DNA from: Arthrobacter sp. CJ23
Lineage (GTDB): Bacteria; Actinomycetota; Actinomycetes; Actinomycetales; Micrococcaceae
Direction of reading: 5' to 3'
Length of the DNA stretch: 64,000 nucleotides
Assembly (NCBI RefSeq): GCF_024741795.1
Contig: NZ_CP102950.1
Span: 4,526,001 to 4,590,000, forward strand
Below are positions 7,617-15,814 of this stretch, one piece after another. Below the pieces are notes generated by a model, which saw only the letters and a program-made list of their open reading frames with translations, was not told where the DNA came from and did not search any database. A program made the translations under genes and the position numbers. Every line of letters starts with the position of its first letter. Positions within the stretch are counted from its first letter, which is position 1.

Positions 7617-8468
7617 CTACAACAGCACCGCCCCTTGGATGCACGTGACCGAGTCTCCGCCCACCCAGATGTCCTCGCCGTCCGCCTCGACATGGATGCG
7701 ACCGGCCCGGCCCAGCACCGTCCCTTGGGCCGCCACATACTTCCTGGGCGCTCGGCCGCTCCCGATGAGCCACTGGGCCACCCCGGCGTTGAAGCTGCCC
7801 GTCACGGGGTCCTCCACCATGGCGTCGCCGGGGATGAACGTGCGGATCTCGAAGTCCACATCCGCGTCCGGCGAGTGCGGGCCCACGATGCCCACTTTCA
7901 GATCCCCCATGGCGGCAAGGTCCGGATCGACGGCCAGGACCTGTTCGGCCGATTCGAGCAGCACGCCGATCCACTGCGGGCCGTTGACCAGCCACGACGC
8001 ATCGAGCAACGCCGCCTCCGGCAGACGCAGCCCGGCGGAAAGCTGCGCCAGTGTGGCCTCGTCCACGGAACCGGAGCGCGTCAGTGGCGGGGCGGCGAAA
8101 GCCAGCCGGCCGCCGTCGTGCTTGATCCTGACCAGGCCGGCGCCGCATTCCTGGACCACCACACCATCCTGCTTCGGCGCGCCGCCGGCCTCCAGCCAGG
8201 CATGCGCTGAACCGAGGGTGGGGTGCCCGGCGAAGGGGAACTCCTCGCTGCCGGTGAAGATCCGCACCTTGTAGTCGGCGCGCGGGTCAGTGGGAGGCAG
8301 GAGGAACGTGGTTTCGGACAGGTTGGTCCAGTTGGCGAAGTGCTGCATCGTCTGGCTGCTGAGGCCTTCGGCATCGACGACGACGGCGAGCGGGTTGCCG
8401 AGATACGGCCGGTCGGAGAAGACGTCGACTTGGTGGAACGGGCGGGTGCGCAGGGCTTCAGGAGTCAC
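7617..8468 (-). CDS. PhzF-family isomerase
   Basis: This 283-residue protein has the PhzF/DapF-like double-barrel fold. It carries NLSETTFLLP, whose Glu is the family catalytic acid/base, FPFAGHPTLGSAHAWL, and DPVTGSFNAGVAQWLIG in the second half. In phenazine producers PhzF isomerises trans-2,3-dihydro-3-hydroxyanthranilate. No other phenazine gene is present, so this is a housekeeping paralogue with unknown substrate. It is divergent from the DUF1801 gene, with a 58-bp gap. Confidence 0.88.
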   Translation of the reverse strand: MTPEALRTRPFHQVDVFSDRPYLGNPLAVVVDAEGLSSQTMQHFANWTNLSETTFLLPPTDPRADYKVRIFTGSEEFPFAGHPTLGSAHAWLEAGGAPKQDGVVVQECGAGLVRIKHDGGRLAFAAPPLTRSGSVDEATLAQLSAGLRLPEAALLDASWLVNGPQWIGVLLESAEQVLAVDPDLAAMGDLKVGIVGPHSPDADVDFEIRTFIPGDAMVEDPVTGSFNAGVAQWLIGSGRAPRKYVAAQGTVLGRAGRIHVEADGEDIWVGGDSVTCIQGAVLL

Positions 8469-8526
8469 CGCTGCAGGCTATCACCGGGTGCTGGCAGGCC
8501 CTCCCCGCGTCTGCGAAACTACGAGC

Positions 8527-8949
8527 ATGGCAGAGAACAAGACCCAACCCACATACGTTCCTGTGGAAGAATTCCTGGCCGCCGTGGAGCACCCGGGGCG
8601 GCGTGCGGACGGCTTCGAGCTGCTGGACATAATGCGTGACATCACCGGCCAGGAGGCCGTCATGTGGGGTCCGACGATCGTGGGATTCGGCAGCTACCAC
8701 TACAAGTATGGGAGCGGGCGGGAAGGCGACTCGGCCGCGGTAGGGTTCTCGCCGCGCAAGGCGAACCTCGCCCTCTACGGGCTTACGTTCGGACCCGACG
8801 CCGAGCGCCTGCTCCCCTTGCTCGGCAAGCACAAGGCCAGCGTGGCCTGCCTCTACATCAACAAGCTGGACGACGTGGACCGTGGAGTCCTCGCCGAGAT
8901 GATCCGCGCGGGGTACGGACACGTCATGGCCGAGCTGCACCAGCCCTGA
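8527..8949 (+). CDS. DUF1801 (YdhG-like) protein
   Basis: This 140-residue cytosolic protein matches DUF1801: VEEFLAAVEHPGRRADGFELLDIM at the N-terminus, MWGPTIVGFGSYHYKYGSGREGD in the middle and CLYINKLDDVDRGVLAEMI at the C-terminus. The start ATG 8527 removes a long non-homologous extension that would overlap phzF. Biochemical role unknown. A 57-bp palindromic repeat begins 20 bp after its stop and may end the transcript. Confidence 0.85.
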   Translation: MAENKTQPTYVPVEEFLAAVEHPGRRADGFELLDIMRDITGQEAVMWGPTIVGFGSYHYKYGSGREGDSAAVGFSPRKANLALYGLTFGPDAERLLPLLGKHKASVACLYINKLDDVDRGVLAEMIRAGYGHVMAELHQP

Positions 8950-8969
8950 GGGGCTGCCTCCGGGCGCCG

Positions 8970-9026
8970 CGAACGGGCAGATAGTGCCCCCATACGGACC
9001 CTGAAAGGGCATCTGCTGCCCGTTCG
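8970..9026. repeat. 57-bp palindromic repeat, copy 1
   Basis: This imperfect inverted repeat begins CGAACGGGCA and ends TGCCCGTTCG, with inner TGCCC/GGGCA pairing. A second copy with the same length and arms lies at 9787-9843. It looks like a REP-type intergenic palindrome able to form a long hairpin. Confidence 0.75.
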
Positions 9027-9213
9027 AGCATCCAAACCCCAAGTCGCGGGCATTGTTCGTCTTTCCGCGGGCGTATCGCGAGGCCTTGGCCGGGGAGTAA
9101 ACTCAGCGCAGGCTGGGGTGGTCGTCGCAGCCCGTGCTTGCGAATCGCCGAGTGGGGCGCTGTGACGCTTCTGTATCTGTGAACAGATTCCGTCCCCGTC
9201 GAAAGTCCCCACC

Positions 9214-9759
9214 ATGCTCACGAAATTCAGCCCGCTCGTCACCGCACTCCTCATCGGTGGCCTCGCCGTCGCGGGGGCTGCCCCCGCCAGTGCGGAGGTC
9301 ATCGACCGCTACAGCCTCGATTTCTCAACCAGCGGCGTTGCCGACGACTTCTGCGGATCGGGGCTGCAGCCCTCCTTCACCTATGACCAGACGGGTTCCG
9401 GCTCCGCCAAGACGCGCGGCCAAGATGACGTGCTCTGGTTCCACGAGGAGCTCAGAGTCGTCCGGACCTTCACCTACAACGGGATGACCGTGACCGACAT
9501 CCAGTCGAACACGCTCGCCAAGGACCTCAAGATGGTCGACAACGGAGACGGGACGCTCAGCATCACCGCGCTGTTCACCGGAGGAGGCCGGCTTATCGGA
9601 AGTGACGGCAAGATCCTCGCCAAGAACGACGGCCAGATCCGCAGGCTCTTCACGATCGACCTTGCCTCCGGCGAGCTGACCGGCGAAGAGCTGATCTTCG
9701 GTTCGACGGGCACGAACGACGACTTCTGCGAGGCAATCCTCGCCCACTGGGGCGTCTGA
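9214..9759 (+). CDS. Secreted protein of unknown function
   Basis: The 181-residue product has a Sec signal peptide (TALLIGGLAVAGAAPASA, cleavage about residue 28). The mature domain has about 153 residues and two Cys (DDFCGSG and DDFCEAI), which could form a disulfide. It contains WFHEELRVVRTFTYNGMTVTDIQSN and DNGDGTLSITALFTGGGRL, which suggest an all-beta fold. I do not recognise the family. The gene is bracketed by two copies of the 57-bp palindrome, and 187 bp separate it from the first. Confidence 0.75.
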   Translation: MLTKFSPLVTALLIGGLAVAGAAPASAEVIDRYSLDFSTSGVADDFCGSGLQPSFTYDQTGSGSAKTRGQDDVLWFHEELRVVRTFTYNGMTVTDIQSNTLAKDLKMVDNGDGTLSITALFTGGGRLIGSDGKILAKNDGQIRRLFTIDLASGELTGEELIFGSTGTNDDFCEAILAHWGV

Positions 9760-9786
9760 TCCGAGTCACCCTCCCGCAGAGCAGCG

Positions 9787-9843
9787 CGAACGGGCACATA
9801 ATGCCCCCATTCTGCCCGGGAAAGGGCATCTACTGCCCGTTCG
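9787..9843. repeat. 57-bp palindromic repeat, copy 2
   Basis: Same length and outer arms as the copy at 8970-9026 (CGAACGGGCA ... TGCCCGTTCG). The inner loop differs. It sits 27 bp after the stop of the secreted protein gene. Confidence 0.75.
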
Positions 9844-9880
9844 AGCGTCAGGGTCCGCCGGGCAAAGCAGGTTAAAGCGA

Positions 9881-9917
9881 AAGGCCCCCGCCACCGGAAT
9901 CCGGTAGCGGGGGCCTT
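9881..9917 (-). terminator. Terminator of the rpsF-ssb-rpsR-rplI operon
   Basis: An 11-bp stem, AAGGCCCCCGC with GCGGGGGCCTT, is extended by an inner ACCGG/CCGGT stem. It lies 17 bp beyond the rplI stop and is followed by a T-rich tail in the minus direction. The symmetry means it could also act for the plus strand. Confidence 0.85.
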
Positions 9918-9933
9918 CCGTGTCAGAAACTGA

Positions 9934-10383
9934 CTACTTGCTGACGACCTCGAGGTCGATAACAGCAGAAACGTCCTCGTGCAGGCGGACGTTGGCCTGG
10001 TACGAACCAACAGACTTGATGTGGTTCGGCAGTTCAACGTTGCGCTTGTCGATGGCGCCGAGGCCAGCGGCCTCAACTGCAGCAGCGACGTCAGCCGGCT
10101 TGACGGTGCCGAAGAGACGACCGGACTCGCCGGCCTTCACTACGAGCTTGACCTTCTTGGAGGACAGCGCAGCAGCCTGGGCCTGTGCAGCTTCAACAGA
10201 AGCGTGCGCACGAGCAGCGCGGGCAGCCTTGATGGACTCAACCTGCTTCTCGCCACCCTTGGACCAGGTCAGAGCGAAGCCGCGGGGCAGCAGGTAGTTA
10301 CGTGCGTAACCGTCCTTGACCTCGACAACGTCGCCAGCAGCACCGAGACCGGTAACTTCGTGGGTCAGAATGAGCTTTGCCAT
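9934..10383 (-). CDS. rplI: 50S ribosomal protein L9
   Basis: The 149-residue product opens with the L9 signature ([35 protein letters not shown], split here across domains), then the long connecting helix and the C-terminal rRNA-binding domain. It is the last gene of the ribosomal block, 17 bp after rpsR, and is followed by a strong terminator. Normal length, no anomalies. Confidence 0.98.
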   Translation of the reverse strand: MAKLILTHEVTGLGAAGDVVEVKDGYARNYLLPRGFALTWSKGGEKQVESIKAARAARAHASVEAAQAQAAALSSKKVKLVVKAGESGRLFGTVKPADVAAAVEAAGLGAIDKRNVELPNHIKSVGSYQANVRLHEDVSAVIDLEVVSK

Positions 10384-10400
10384 GTTAGTTAGTCCCTTCC

Positions 10401-10640
10401 TTAGCCGCGGCCAGCGCCGGAGTAGGGCAGCAGTGCAACTTCGCGGGCGTTCTTGATTGCCTGTGCGATCTTGCGCTGTTCCTGAACCGTGACGCCAGTG
10501 ACGCGACGTGCGCGGATCTTTCCGCGGTCAGAGATGAACTTGCGCAGCAGTGCTACGTCCTTGTAGTCGATGACAGTGATGTCAGCGGCCTTCAAGGGGT
10601 TGGACTTTGGTTTGGGCTTACGGAGTTCAGCCTTAGCCAT
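10401..10640 (-). CDS. rpsR: 30S ribosomal protein S18
   Basis: This 79-residue S18 carries [22 protein letters not shown] and [20 protein letters not shown], the conserved core that binds 16S rRNA together with S6. It has no CxxC zinc motif, so it is the zinc-free (C-minus) form. It sits between ssb and rplI in the operon. Confidence 0.98.
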   Translation of the reverse strand: MAKAELRKPKPKSNPLKAADITVIDYKDVALLRKFISDRGKIRARRVTGVTVQEQRKIAQAIKNAREVALLPYSGAGRG

Positions 10641-10768
10641 CGTGGAGCTCCTATTCTATGGAGCCCGTGGATATTGATCCACGGGATGGTGGTGTTCGAC
10701 GGCGGTTGCCGCCCGGGTGCCTCGCGGCACTTCCGGCGGGTTCCGGCGTCGGACGATTTCTGTTTGTT

Positions 10769-11341
10769 TTAGAAGGGAGGTTCGGAATCCGGGCCGTTGC
10801 CCCAGCCGCCGCCTGCATTGCTGACCCCGGGCGTAGCCCAAGGATCTTCCTGCGCTGCGGGCTGGTTGCCGCCCCAGGTTCCACCGGAGTTGCCGCCCTG
10901 GTTTGCACCAGCGCCGCCTCCGAAGCCACCGCTGTTACCGCCGCCGAAGCCGCCCTGACCACCCTGGGCGCCGGAGCGCTGGGTGCGGTTGACCTTGGCA
11001 TTGGCGTAACGCAGGCTCGGGCCGATTTCATCGACTTCGAGCTCGATAACGGTGCGCTTTTCGCCTTCCTTCGTTTCGTAGGAACGGCTCTTCAAACGGC
11101 CGGAAACGATGACGCGCATACCCTTTGTGAGGGATTCGGCCACGTTCTCGGCTGCTTCGCGCCATACCGATGCGCGGAGGAACAGGGTTTCCCCGTCCTT
11201 CCACTCATTGGACTGGCGGTCAAAGGTCCGGGGAGTAGAAGCGATGGTGAAGTTCGCTACTGCCGAGCCAGACGGTGTGAACCGCAGCTCCGGGTCATTG
11301 GTGAGATTACCGATGACCGTAATAGTGGTTTCGCCTGCCAT
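10769..11341 (-). CDS. ssb: Single-stranded DNA-binding protein
   Basis: This 190-residue protein has an N-terminal OB fold ([21 protein letters not shown] to about residue 115), a Gly/Asn/Gln-rich linker and the acidic tip DSEPPF that recruits replication and repair partners. It tetramerises on exposed ssDNA. It lies between rpsF (56 bp) and rpsR (128 bp) in the usual order. Confidence 0.98.
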   Translation of the reverse strand: MAGETTITVIGNLTNDPELRFTPSGSAVANFTIASTPRTFDRQSNEWKDGETLFLRASVWREAAENVAESLTKGMRVIVSGRLKSRSYETKEGEKRTVIELEVDEIGPSLRYANAKVNRTQRSGAQGGQGGFGGGNSGGFGGGAGANQGGNSGGTWGGNQPAAQEDPWATPGVSNAGGGWGNGPDSEPPF

Positions 11342-11397
11342 CTACTGCCTCCTTGTTCGTTCCTGCGGGGTAAAGATTGAAAAGCCTGGAGCTGAAA

Positions 11398-11703
11398 TTA
11401 CTCAGCAACGACCTTCTGGTCTTCGGGGCGGATGATCTTGGTGCGCATGATGGTCTCGTTGAGAGACAACTGGCGGTCAAGTTCCTTGGCGGTAGCCGGT
11501 GCAGCGGTGAAGTTCACCACGGCGTAGATACCTTCGGACTTCTTCTTGATGTCGTAAGCCAGACGGCGACGGCCCCAGATGTCAACCTTTTCGATGGTTC
11601 CACCATCGTTGGTGATGACGGTGAGGAACTTCTGAAGCGACGGCTCTACGGTACGCTCTTCGACCTCGGGGTCGATGATTACCATCAATTCGTAAGGACG
11701 CAT
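11398..11703 (-). CDS. rpsF: 30S ribosomal protein S6
   Basis: This 101-residue S6 begins [26 protein letters not shown] 11703 was chosen over the in-frame GTG at 11715 because AAAGGAGG directly abuts that GTG but sits 11 nt before the ATG, and S6 homologues start at MRPYE. It is the first gene of the operon and pairs with S18 on the 30S platform. Confidence 0.97.
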   Translation of the reverse strand: MRPYELMVIIDPEVEERTVEPSLQKFLTVITNDGGTIEKVDIWGRRRLAYDIKKKSEGIYAVVNFTAAPATAKELDRQLSLNETIMRTKIIRPEDQKVVAE

Positions 11704-11732
11704 ATGTGAACCCACCTCCTTTGGGCTAAGCG

Positions 11733-11751
11733 GTTACGGTATTTCCGTAAC
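11733..11751 (-). promoter_or_regulatory. rpsF: Hairpin in rpsF leader (possible S6:S18 autoregulatory element)
   Basis: GTTACGG and CCGTAAC pair around a 5-nt loop, about 30 nt before the rpsF start. Many bacteria carry an S6:S18-binding hairpin with a conserved CCG in this leader. Position and CCG fit, but I could not verify the full consensus. Confidence 0.4.
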
Positions 11752-11821
11752 AGGAGGTTCATTTGCGATGCCGTGGGTCCGCCCGCCACCGGAAATTCGG
11801 CAGCGGGGCGTAGCACAGACT

Positions 11822-11851
11822 TCAATATCTTAGTCCATCTCCTGTGTCCAA
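11822..11851 (-). promoter_or_regulatory. Candidate sigma-70-type promoter of rpsF operon
   Basis: Read on the minus strand, TTGGAC (11846-11851) and TATTGA (11822-11827) are spaced 18 bp apart, about 120 bp upstream of rpsF. The -10 element is weak. The rest of the 11704-12009 interval holds only the leader hairpin and the tRNA terminator. Confidence 0.4.
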
Positions 11852-11970
11852 TGCTATTCGGCGGGTTTGCGGGGCAGAACAGGCGGGTTCGCGTATGTGG
11901 AAAACCGGGATGGCGGCAGCAAAACCGGGACCATGACCGGCCAGACGAGCACCCGGGCCCACACACGACA

Positions 11971-12005
11971 AAACCCCTGGAAGATCATGGACCTTCCAGG
12001 GGTTT
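11971..12005 (-). terminator. Terminator after tRNA-Leu
   Basis: A 13-bp perfect stem (AAACCCCTGGAAG with CTTCCAGGGGTTT) around a 9-nt loop lies 5 bp past the tRNA 3' end, with a short T-run in the minus direction. Confidence 0.8.
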
Positions 12006-12009
12006 CCTG

Positions 12010-12092
12010 TGCGCGGAGGGGGACTTGAACCCCCACCCCCTTTCGAGGACTAGCACCTCAAGCTAGCGCGTCTGCCATTCCGCCACCCGCGC
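12010..12092 (-). tRNA. tRNA-Leu (anticodon GAG)
   Basis: An 83-nt class II tRNA. The acceptor arm GCGCGGG pairs with the 3' CCGCGC end. The anticodon stem CTAGC/GCTAG carries loop TTGAGGT, giving anticodon GAG (Leu CUC/CUU). There is a long variable arm and a T-arm with GGTTCAAGTCC. CCA is not encoded. It precedes the rpsF operon on the same strand but is separated from it by a terminator. Confidence 0.95.
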
Positions 12093-12225
12093 AGGGTGAT
12101 TCGGAGAAAAGCACCGAACAATCGGCGTTTCGTTTTTCTCCTCAACAGCGACAAAGACACTAGCACGGGGAGCGCAGAATCATGGATTCCTGTGCGGCAG
12201 GCGTGACTTCGCCAAGGCTCCCCCA

Positions 12226-12258
12226 GGAAAGTAGTTGCCAAATTGGAAAGTACTTTCT
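12226..12258. promoter_or_regulatory. Palindromic operator upstream of membrane protein/HTH pair
   Basis: A perfect 12-bp palindrome, GAAAGTACTTTC, at 12246-12257, with a repeated half-site GGAAAGTA at 12226-12233 (19-bp register). It lies 35 bp before the start of 12293. It probably binds the HTH protein encoded by the second gene. Confidence 0.55.
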
Positions 12259-12292
12259 AGGCTGATCGAGCAAACACCAACAGGGGGAGACC

Positions 12293-12730
12293 ATGAAGGC
12301 AGCACCGCTTTCCAAACCAACACCCGAAGAAGCCATTGCACTGCTGGAGCGGGCACAAGCTGTCGGCTCCGCCGCGACAGCCTCCGTCAGCTGGCCTCAC
12401 ACGGCGTTCATGGTGGCCTTTGGGGCCTCGACCTCACTGGGGACACTTGCGATGGGCTTGACCACCGGAGTCCCGTATTTGGTCAGCATGTTGGCCATGA
12501 TGGTCTGGAACATCCTTTTGGTGACGTTCCTCGCCACCTTCGCCCGCTCTTCCAAGGCCGGCTTCAAGAAGCGCTGGGGCTTGTACCTATGGCTTTGGTC
12601 GATCACTTACGTCATCGCCGTGGTCCTGGCCTCCCTGTCCCAGGGCCAGAACATCATTGGGACCTGCATCGGCTCTGTTCTGATCCTCGTGGTGACAGTC
12701 TCGTGCGCTTGGCGTGAGGCGAAGGCATGA
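12293..12730 (+). CDS. Integral membrane protein of unknown function
   Basis: The 145-residue product has four predicted membrane helices (about residues 35-55, 60-82, 98-115 and 118-138) after a polar N-terminus. No catalytic motif is visible. Its stop overlaps the start of the HTH gene by 4 nt (ATGA), so the two are translationally coupled. Such membrane protein plus small MarR/HTH_34-like regulator pairs are frequent in actinobacteria. Function unknown. Confidence 0.75.
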   Translation: MKAAPLSKPTPEEAIALLERAQAVGSAATASVSWPHTAFMVAFGASTSLGTLAMGLTTGVPYLVSMLAMMVWNILLVTFLATFARSSKAGFKKRWGLYLWLWSITYVIAVVLASLSQGQNIIGTCIGSVLILVVTVSCAWREAKA

Positions 12731-13029
12731 CGGTCCCCGAGCATCCCCGGCATCGTCTCGCGGATTCCTTGACGCACCCGGTCCGGTTCTCGATCGTGGC
12801 TGGTCTTGCAGCTGCGGAGTCGCTGGATTTCAAGGACCTCAAGGAAGCCGTTCAGGTCAACGACTCAACCCTGAGCAAACAGATCTCCATCCTGGAGGCA
12901 GCCGGTTTCGTGGAGGTCAGGAAGAGCTTCGTGGGCAAGCTGCCGAGGACATCACTCAAGCTGAGCCCCGGCGGCAGGAAGGCCTGGGCGGTCCACCTTG
13001 AGGCGCTCCGGGAAATCGCAGGCCAATAG
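12727..13029 (+). CDS. Winged-helix (HTH_34/MarR-like) transcriptional regulator
   Basis: This 100-residue protein is essentially one winged-helix domain. HPVRFSIVAGLAAAESLDFKDLKEAVQVNDSTLSKQISILEAAGFVEV supplies helices 1-3 with a recognition helix at NDSTLSKQISIL, followed by the wing (RTSLKLSPGGRKAW). It is likely to autoregulate its operon through the GAAAGTACTTTC palindrome. No ligand-binding domain is present. Confidence 0.85.
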   Translation: MTVPEHPRHRLADSLTHPVRFSIVAGLAAAESLDFKDLKEAVQVNDSTLSKQISILEAAGFVEVRKSFVGKLPRTSLKLSPGGRKAWAVHLEALREIAGQ

Positions 13030-13107
13030 CAAGGCCAGCAGCCCCCACGGACCGCCGCCCGGAACGGCACCGGAGCGCCGGCGTCGTTCTTGGCTAGGGT
13101 AGGCCCC

Positions 13108-13257
13108 ATGGACGCCGCGCCCTTGAACAGCATCATCATCCCGATCGTCTCCGCAGCGATCTTCCTCTACGCGTTGTATTTCGTGGTCCGCTCCGGCGTC
13201 CGCGACGGCATCCTGCAAGCCCGCAAGAAGGGCGGCGGCCAGGACCTGGAAGGGTGA
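13108..13257 (+). CDS. Small single-helix membrane protein (49 aa)
   Basis: This short reading frame starts at ATG 13108. Residues 8-28 (SIIIPIVSAAIFLYALYFVVR) form one membrane helix, followed by a basic tail (RKKGGGQDLEG). It lies 4 bp before the DUF1345 gene on the same strand, consistent with co-transcription. No close family is recognised. The evidence is position, clean membrane-helix composition and high-GC codon pattern. Confidence 0.55.
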   Translation: MDAAPLNSIIIPIVSAAIFLYALYFVVRSGVRDGILQARKKGGGQDLEG

Positions 13258-13261
13258 GGAC

Positions 13262-13924
13262 ATGAAACAGGCAAGGGTCAGGCGCAGCCGGCTGCGCTTT
13301 GTGGTCATGGTCCTGGCGGGCGCAGCGGCCGCCGTAGCCACAGGCCTGGGCGGCGGCTGGCTCGCAGCCCCCGCCGTCGGCTGGGCCGTGGCCGCGGTCG
13401 TCTACGTCGCCTGGGTGTGGCTGGTGGTGGGCCGGATGGATCCGGAACAGACCCGTCTGCACGCCACCGCCGAGGACCCCTCCCGCGGCGCCACCGACGT
13501 GCTGATCCTCATCGCAAACCTGGCCAGCCTCGCCGCGGTGGCCGCCGTAGTGGTCGGCTCCCATGGGAGCGGAACGCAGGGCACGCGGCTCGTGTCGGGC
13601 GCACTGGCGCTGGCGTGCGTGGCGCTCTCGTGGATGCTCGTACAGACCCTCTTCACGCTGCGCTACGCGGAGCTCTACTACGGCACGGGCGAGGCCGCGG
13701 GCGGCGAGGTGGGCGGCATCAGCTTCAACCAGGAGCGCCCGCCGCAGTACACGGACTTCGCGTACCTGGCCACGAGCCTGGGGATGACCTACCAGGTATC
13801 GGACACCAACCTGGAGAACCACGGGATCCGCGCCGAGGCCCTCAAACACAGCCTGCTGTCCTACCTGTTCGGCACGGTCATCTTGGCGGCAACCATCAAC
13901 CTGGTGATCGGGCTGGCCGTATAG
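13262..13924 (+). CDS. DUF1345 integral membrane protein
   Basis: This 220-residue protein has five or six membrane helices. It carries hallmark DUF1345 segments: GWAVAAVVYVAWVWLVVGRMDPEQTRLHA, TLFTLRYAELYY, QPxYTDFAYLATSLGMTYQVSDT-type motif (here PPQYTDFAYL and MTYQVSDTNL), and a C-terminal helix. The YTDF and YQVSDT segments are the most conserved parts. Function unknown. Confidence 0.85.
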   Translation: MKQARVRRSRLRFVVMVLAGAAAAVATGLGGGWLAAPAVGWAVAAVVYVAWVWLVVGRMDPEQTRLHATAEDPSRGATDVLILIANLASLAAVAAVVVGSHGSGTQGTRLVSGALALACVALSWMLVQTLFTLRYAELYYGTGEAAGGEVGGISFNQERPPQYTDFAYLATSLGMTYQVSDTNLENHGIRAEALKHSLLSYLFGTVILAATINLVIGLAV

Positions 13925-13971
13925 GCTCGCCGTTCACCTGCCTTCCGGTGCAGGTTCCTTAAACGCGGACG

Positions 13972-14006
13972 GGGCAACCGCCGTCGTGCGCTGACGGCAG
14001 TTGCCC
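13972..14006. terminator. Bidirectional terminator hairpin
   Basis: GGGCAAC-C-GCCGTC pairs with GACGGC-A-GTTGCCC around a 7-nt loop, in the gap between the convergent DUF1345 and permease genes. Confidence 0.65.
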
Positions 14007-14021
14007 GGACGCTAAGGACGC

Positions 14022-15443
14022 TTACGACGCCGGGCCGGCGTCAACGCTTTCGAGCTCGGCGTCCTCGGCGGCTGGAGTCGCCGGGAGGGCGACGGCGCGG
14101 CCCTTGCGGTAGCGCCACACGCCGATTCCGACCACGACGGCGGCCAGGGCCAGCGACAAGATCAGGGATTCGCGGGTGGATTCCAGGATGACCATTCCGA
14201 CCAGGAGGGCGATGATGCTGATGATCGCCAGCCAGGTCAGGTAGGGGAAGAACCACATCTTCAGGGCGAGGTCCTTGGCCGCGGCACCCATGCGGCGGCG
14301 CAGGATCAGCTGGGATGCGGCAATGACGAGCCACACGAACAGGGCGATGGCGCCGGAGGTGTTGACCAGGAACAGGAACACGGTGTCCGGTGCGATGTAG
14401 TTCAGGCCAACCGTGATGAAGCCAACCACGGTGGAGGCCAGCACTGCTGCCGCCGGCACGCCCCGCTTGGAGATCTTCATCCACGATTTGGGGGCGTCGC
14501 CGCGCTGGGACAGGGAGAACAGCATGCGGCTGGCCGTGTAGAGGCCGGAGTTCAGGCAGGAGAGCACGGAGGTCAGGACAACAATGTCCATGATGGTGCC
14601 GGCGCCCGGGATGCCGTAGAGCTCGATCACGGCAACGTACGGGCTCTTGGCCACGTTGGCGCTGTTCCACGGCAGGAGGGTGACCACAATGGCGATGGAG
14701 CCGATGTAGAAGACCAGGATGCGCCACACCGTGGACTTCACGGCCTTCTTGACGGCGTCCACCGGGTTTTCGGATTCGCCGGCGGCAATGGTGGCGATTT
14801 CGGCGCCGAAGAACGCGAAGACCACAACCAGGATTCCGGCCAGGACTGCGCCGGGGCCATTGGGCATGAAGCCGCCCTGCTCCAGCAGGTTGGTGACGCC
14901 TGGGGCGGGGACGCCCGGGATCAGGCCCATGATGGCGGCGATGCCTGCAACCAGGAAGATCACGATCGCGGCGACCTTGATGGAGGCAAACCAGAACTCG
15001 AACTCGCCGTAGGACTTCACGGAGCCCAGGTTGGTGAGGGTCAGCAGCACCATGAGGACCAGCGCGCCCACCCATTGGTCGATTCCCGGAACCCAGCGGT
15101 GGATGATCGCGGCCCCGGCCGTCGCCTCGATGCCGAGGACGATGATCCAGAACCAGGCGTACAGCCAGCCGATGCTGAAGCCGGCCCAGCGGCCCAGCGC
15201 CTTGTCCGCATAGGTGGAGAAGGACCCGGTTTCCGGGTTGGCGGCGGCCATTTCGCCGAGCATCCGCATGACCAGGATGACCACCAGGCCCGCCGCCATG
15301 TAGGCGAGAAGGATGCCAGGGCCGGCCTGCTGGATGGCCGCGCCGGAACCCACGAACAGGCCCGCGCCGATGACGCCGGCGATGGCGATCATGGACAGGT
15401 GCCGTGGTTTCAGTGACTTCGAAAGCTGTTGGTCAGCGTGCAT
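14022..15443 (-). CDS. Amino-acid permease, APC superfamily (GabP-like)
   Basis: This 473-residue transporter has about 12 membrane helices. The first, MIAIAGVIGAGLFVGSGAAIQQAGPGILLAYM, contains the APC GxIGxGxFxG substrate-backbone motif, and GAEIATIAAGESENP in TM6/7 is typical of the AAT subfamily (GabP, AnsP, proline-specific permeases). It would import an amino acid by proton symport; the substrate is not determined. ATG 15443 (MHADQQLSKSLKPRHLSMIA) was preferred over the longer frame, whose extra 49 residues look random. Confidence 0.88.
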   Translation of the reverse strand: MHADQQLSKSLKPRHLSMIAIAGVIGAGLFVGSGAAIQQAGPGILLAYMAAGLVVILVMRMLGEMAAANPETGSFSTYADKALGRWAGFSIGWLYAWFWIIVLGIEATAGAAIIHRWVPGIDQWVGALVLMVLLTLTNLGSVKSYGEFEFWFASIKVAAIVIFLVAGIAAIMGLIPGVPAPGVTNLLEQGGFMPNGPGAVLAGILVVVFAFFGAEIATIAAGESENPVDAVKKAVKSTVWRILVFYIGSIAIVVTLLPWNSANVAKSPYVAVIELYGIPGAGTIMDIVVLTSVLSCLNSGLYTASRMLFSLSQRGDAPKSWMKISKRGVPAAAVLASTVVGFITVGLNYIAPDTVFLFLVNTSGAIALFVWLVIAASQLILRRRMGAAAKDLALKMWFFPYLTWLAIISIIALLVGMVILESTRESLILSLALAAVVVGIGVWRYRKGRAVALPATPAAEDAELESVDAGPAS

Positions 15444-15598
15444 GGTGGGGGCGCCGTCCTTTGGAGTTGGGGGGAGGGCCAGGGCGTGATGTGCGTCGGG
15501 CCACAGGGTTTTCACCCTAGCCCGGGCGCAAGGGGTCCAAGGTTGTGCAATCGAACAGTCAGGCGCGCCCAAAATCCACGCAATGCACAAAATAGGAT

Positions 15599-15621
15599 AG
15601 CAATAGGGATCAGATATTGCT
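15599..15621. promoter_or_regulatory. Inverted repeat in permease promoter region
   Basis: AGCAATA and TATTGCT flank a 9-bp spacer, about 155 bp upstream of the permease start. It is a candidate operator. The rest of 15444-15814 shows no gene; it holds the divergent promoters of the permease and the riboswitch transcript, which I could not place exactly. Confidence 0.35.
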
Positions 15622-15814
15622 CATTAGGCAACTCTGAAATAGACCCGAAACGAGTCTTTCGGGACGCGGGCACCTCCGGCCGCGGCCAACACCAGCGAAG
15701 CCGCGGCGCGCAAGGAGGCGCTCCGCCGCCGTAATTTCCGTTACCTAATTGTGATTAATCCGGCGGCATGCTGTACGGTCGATCAAATGGGCCGACCGTT
15801 CCGGCCCACCTCCG

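Noticed and set aside
7617..8468. Phenazine biosynthesis locus
   Set aside because: Only a PhzF-family paralogue is present; no other phz gene lies nearby.
8970..9843. Insertion sequence or transposon ends
   Set aside because: Each 57-bp element is itself a palindrome, no transposase lies between them and no target-site duplication is evident.
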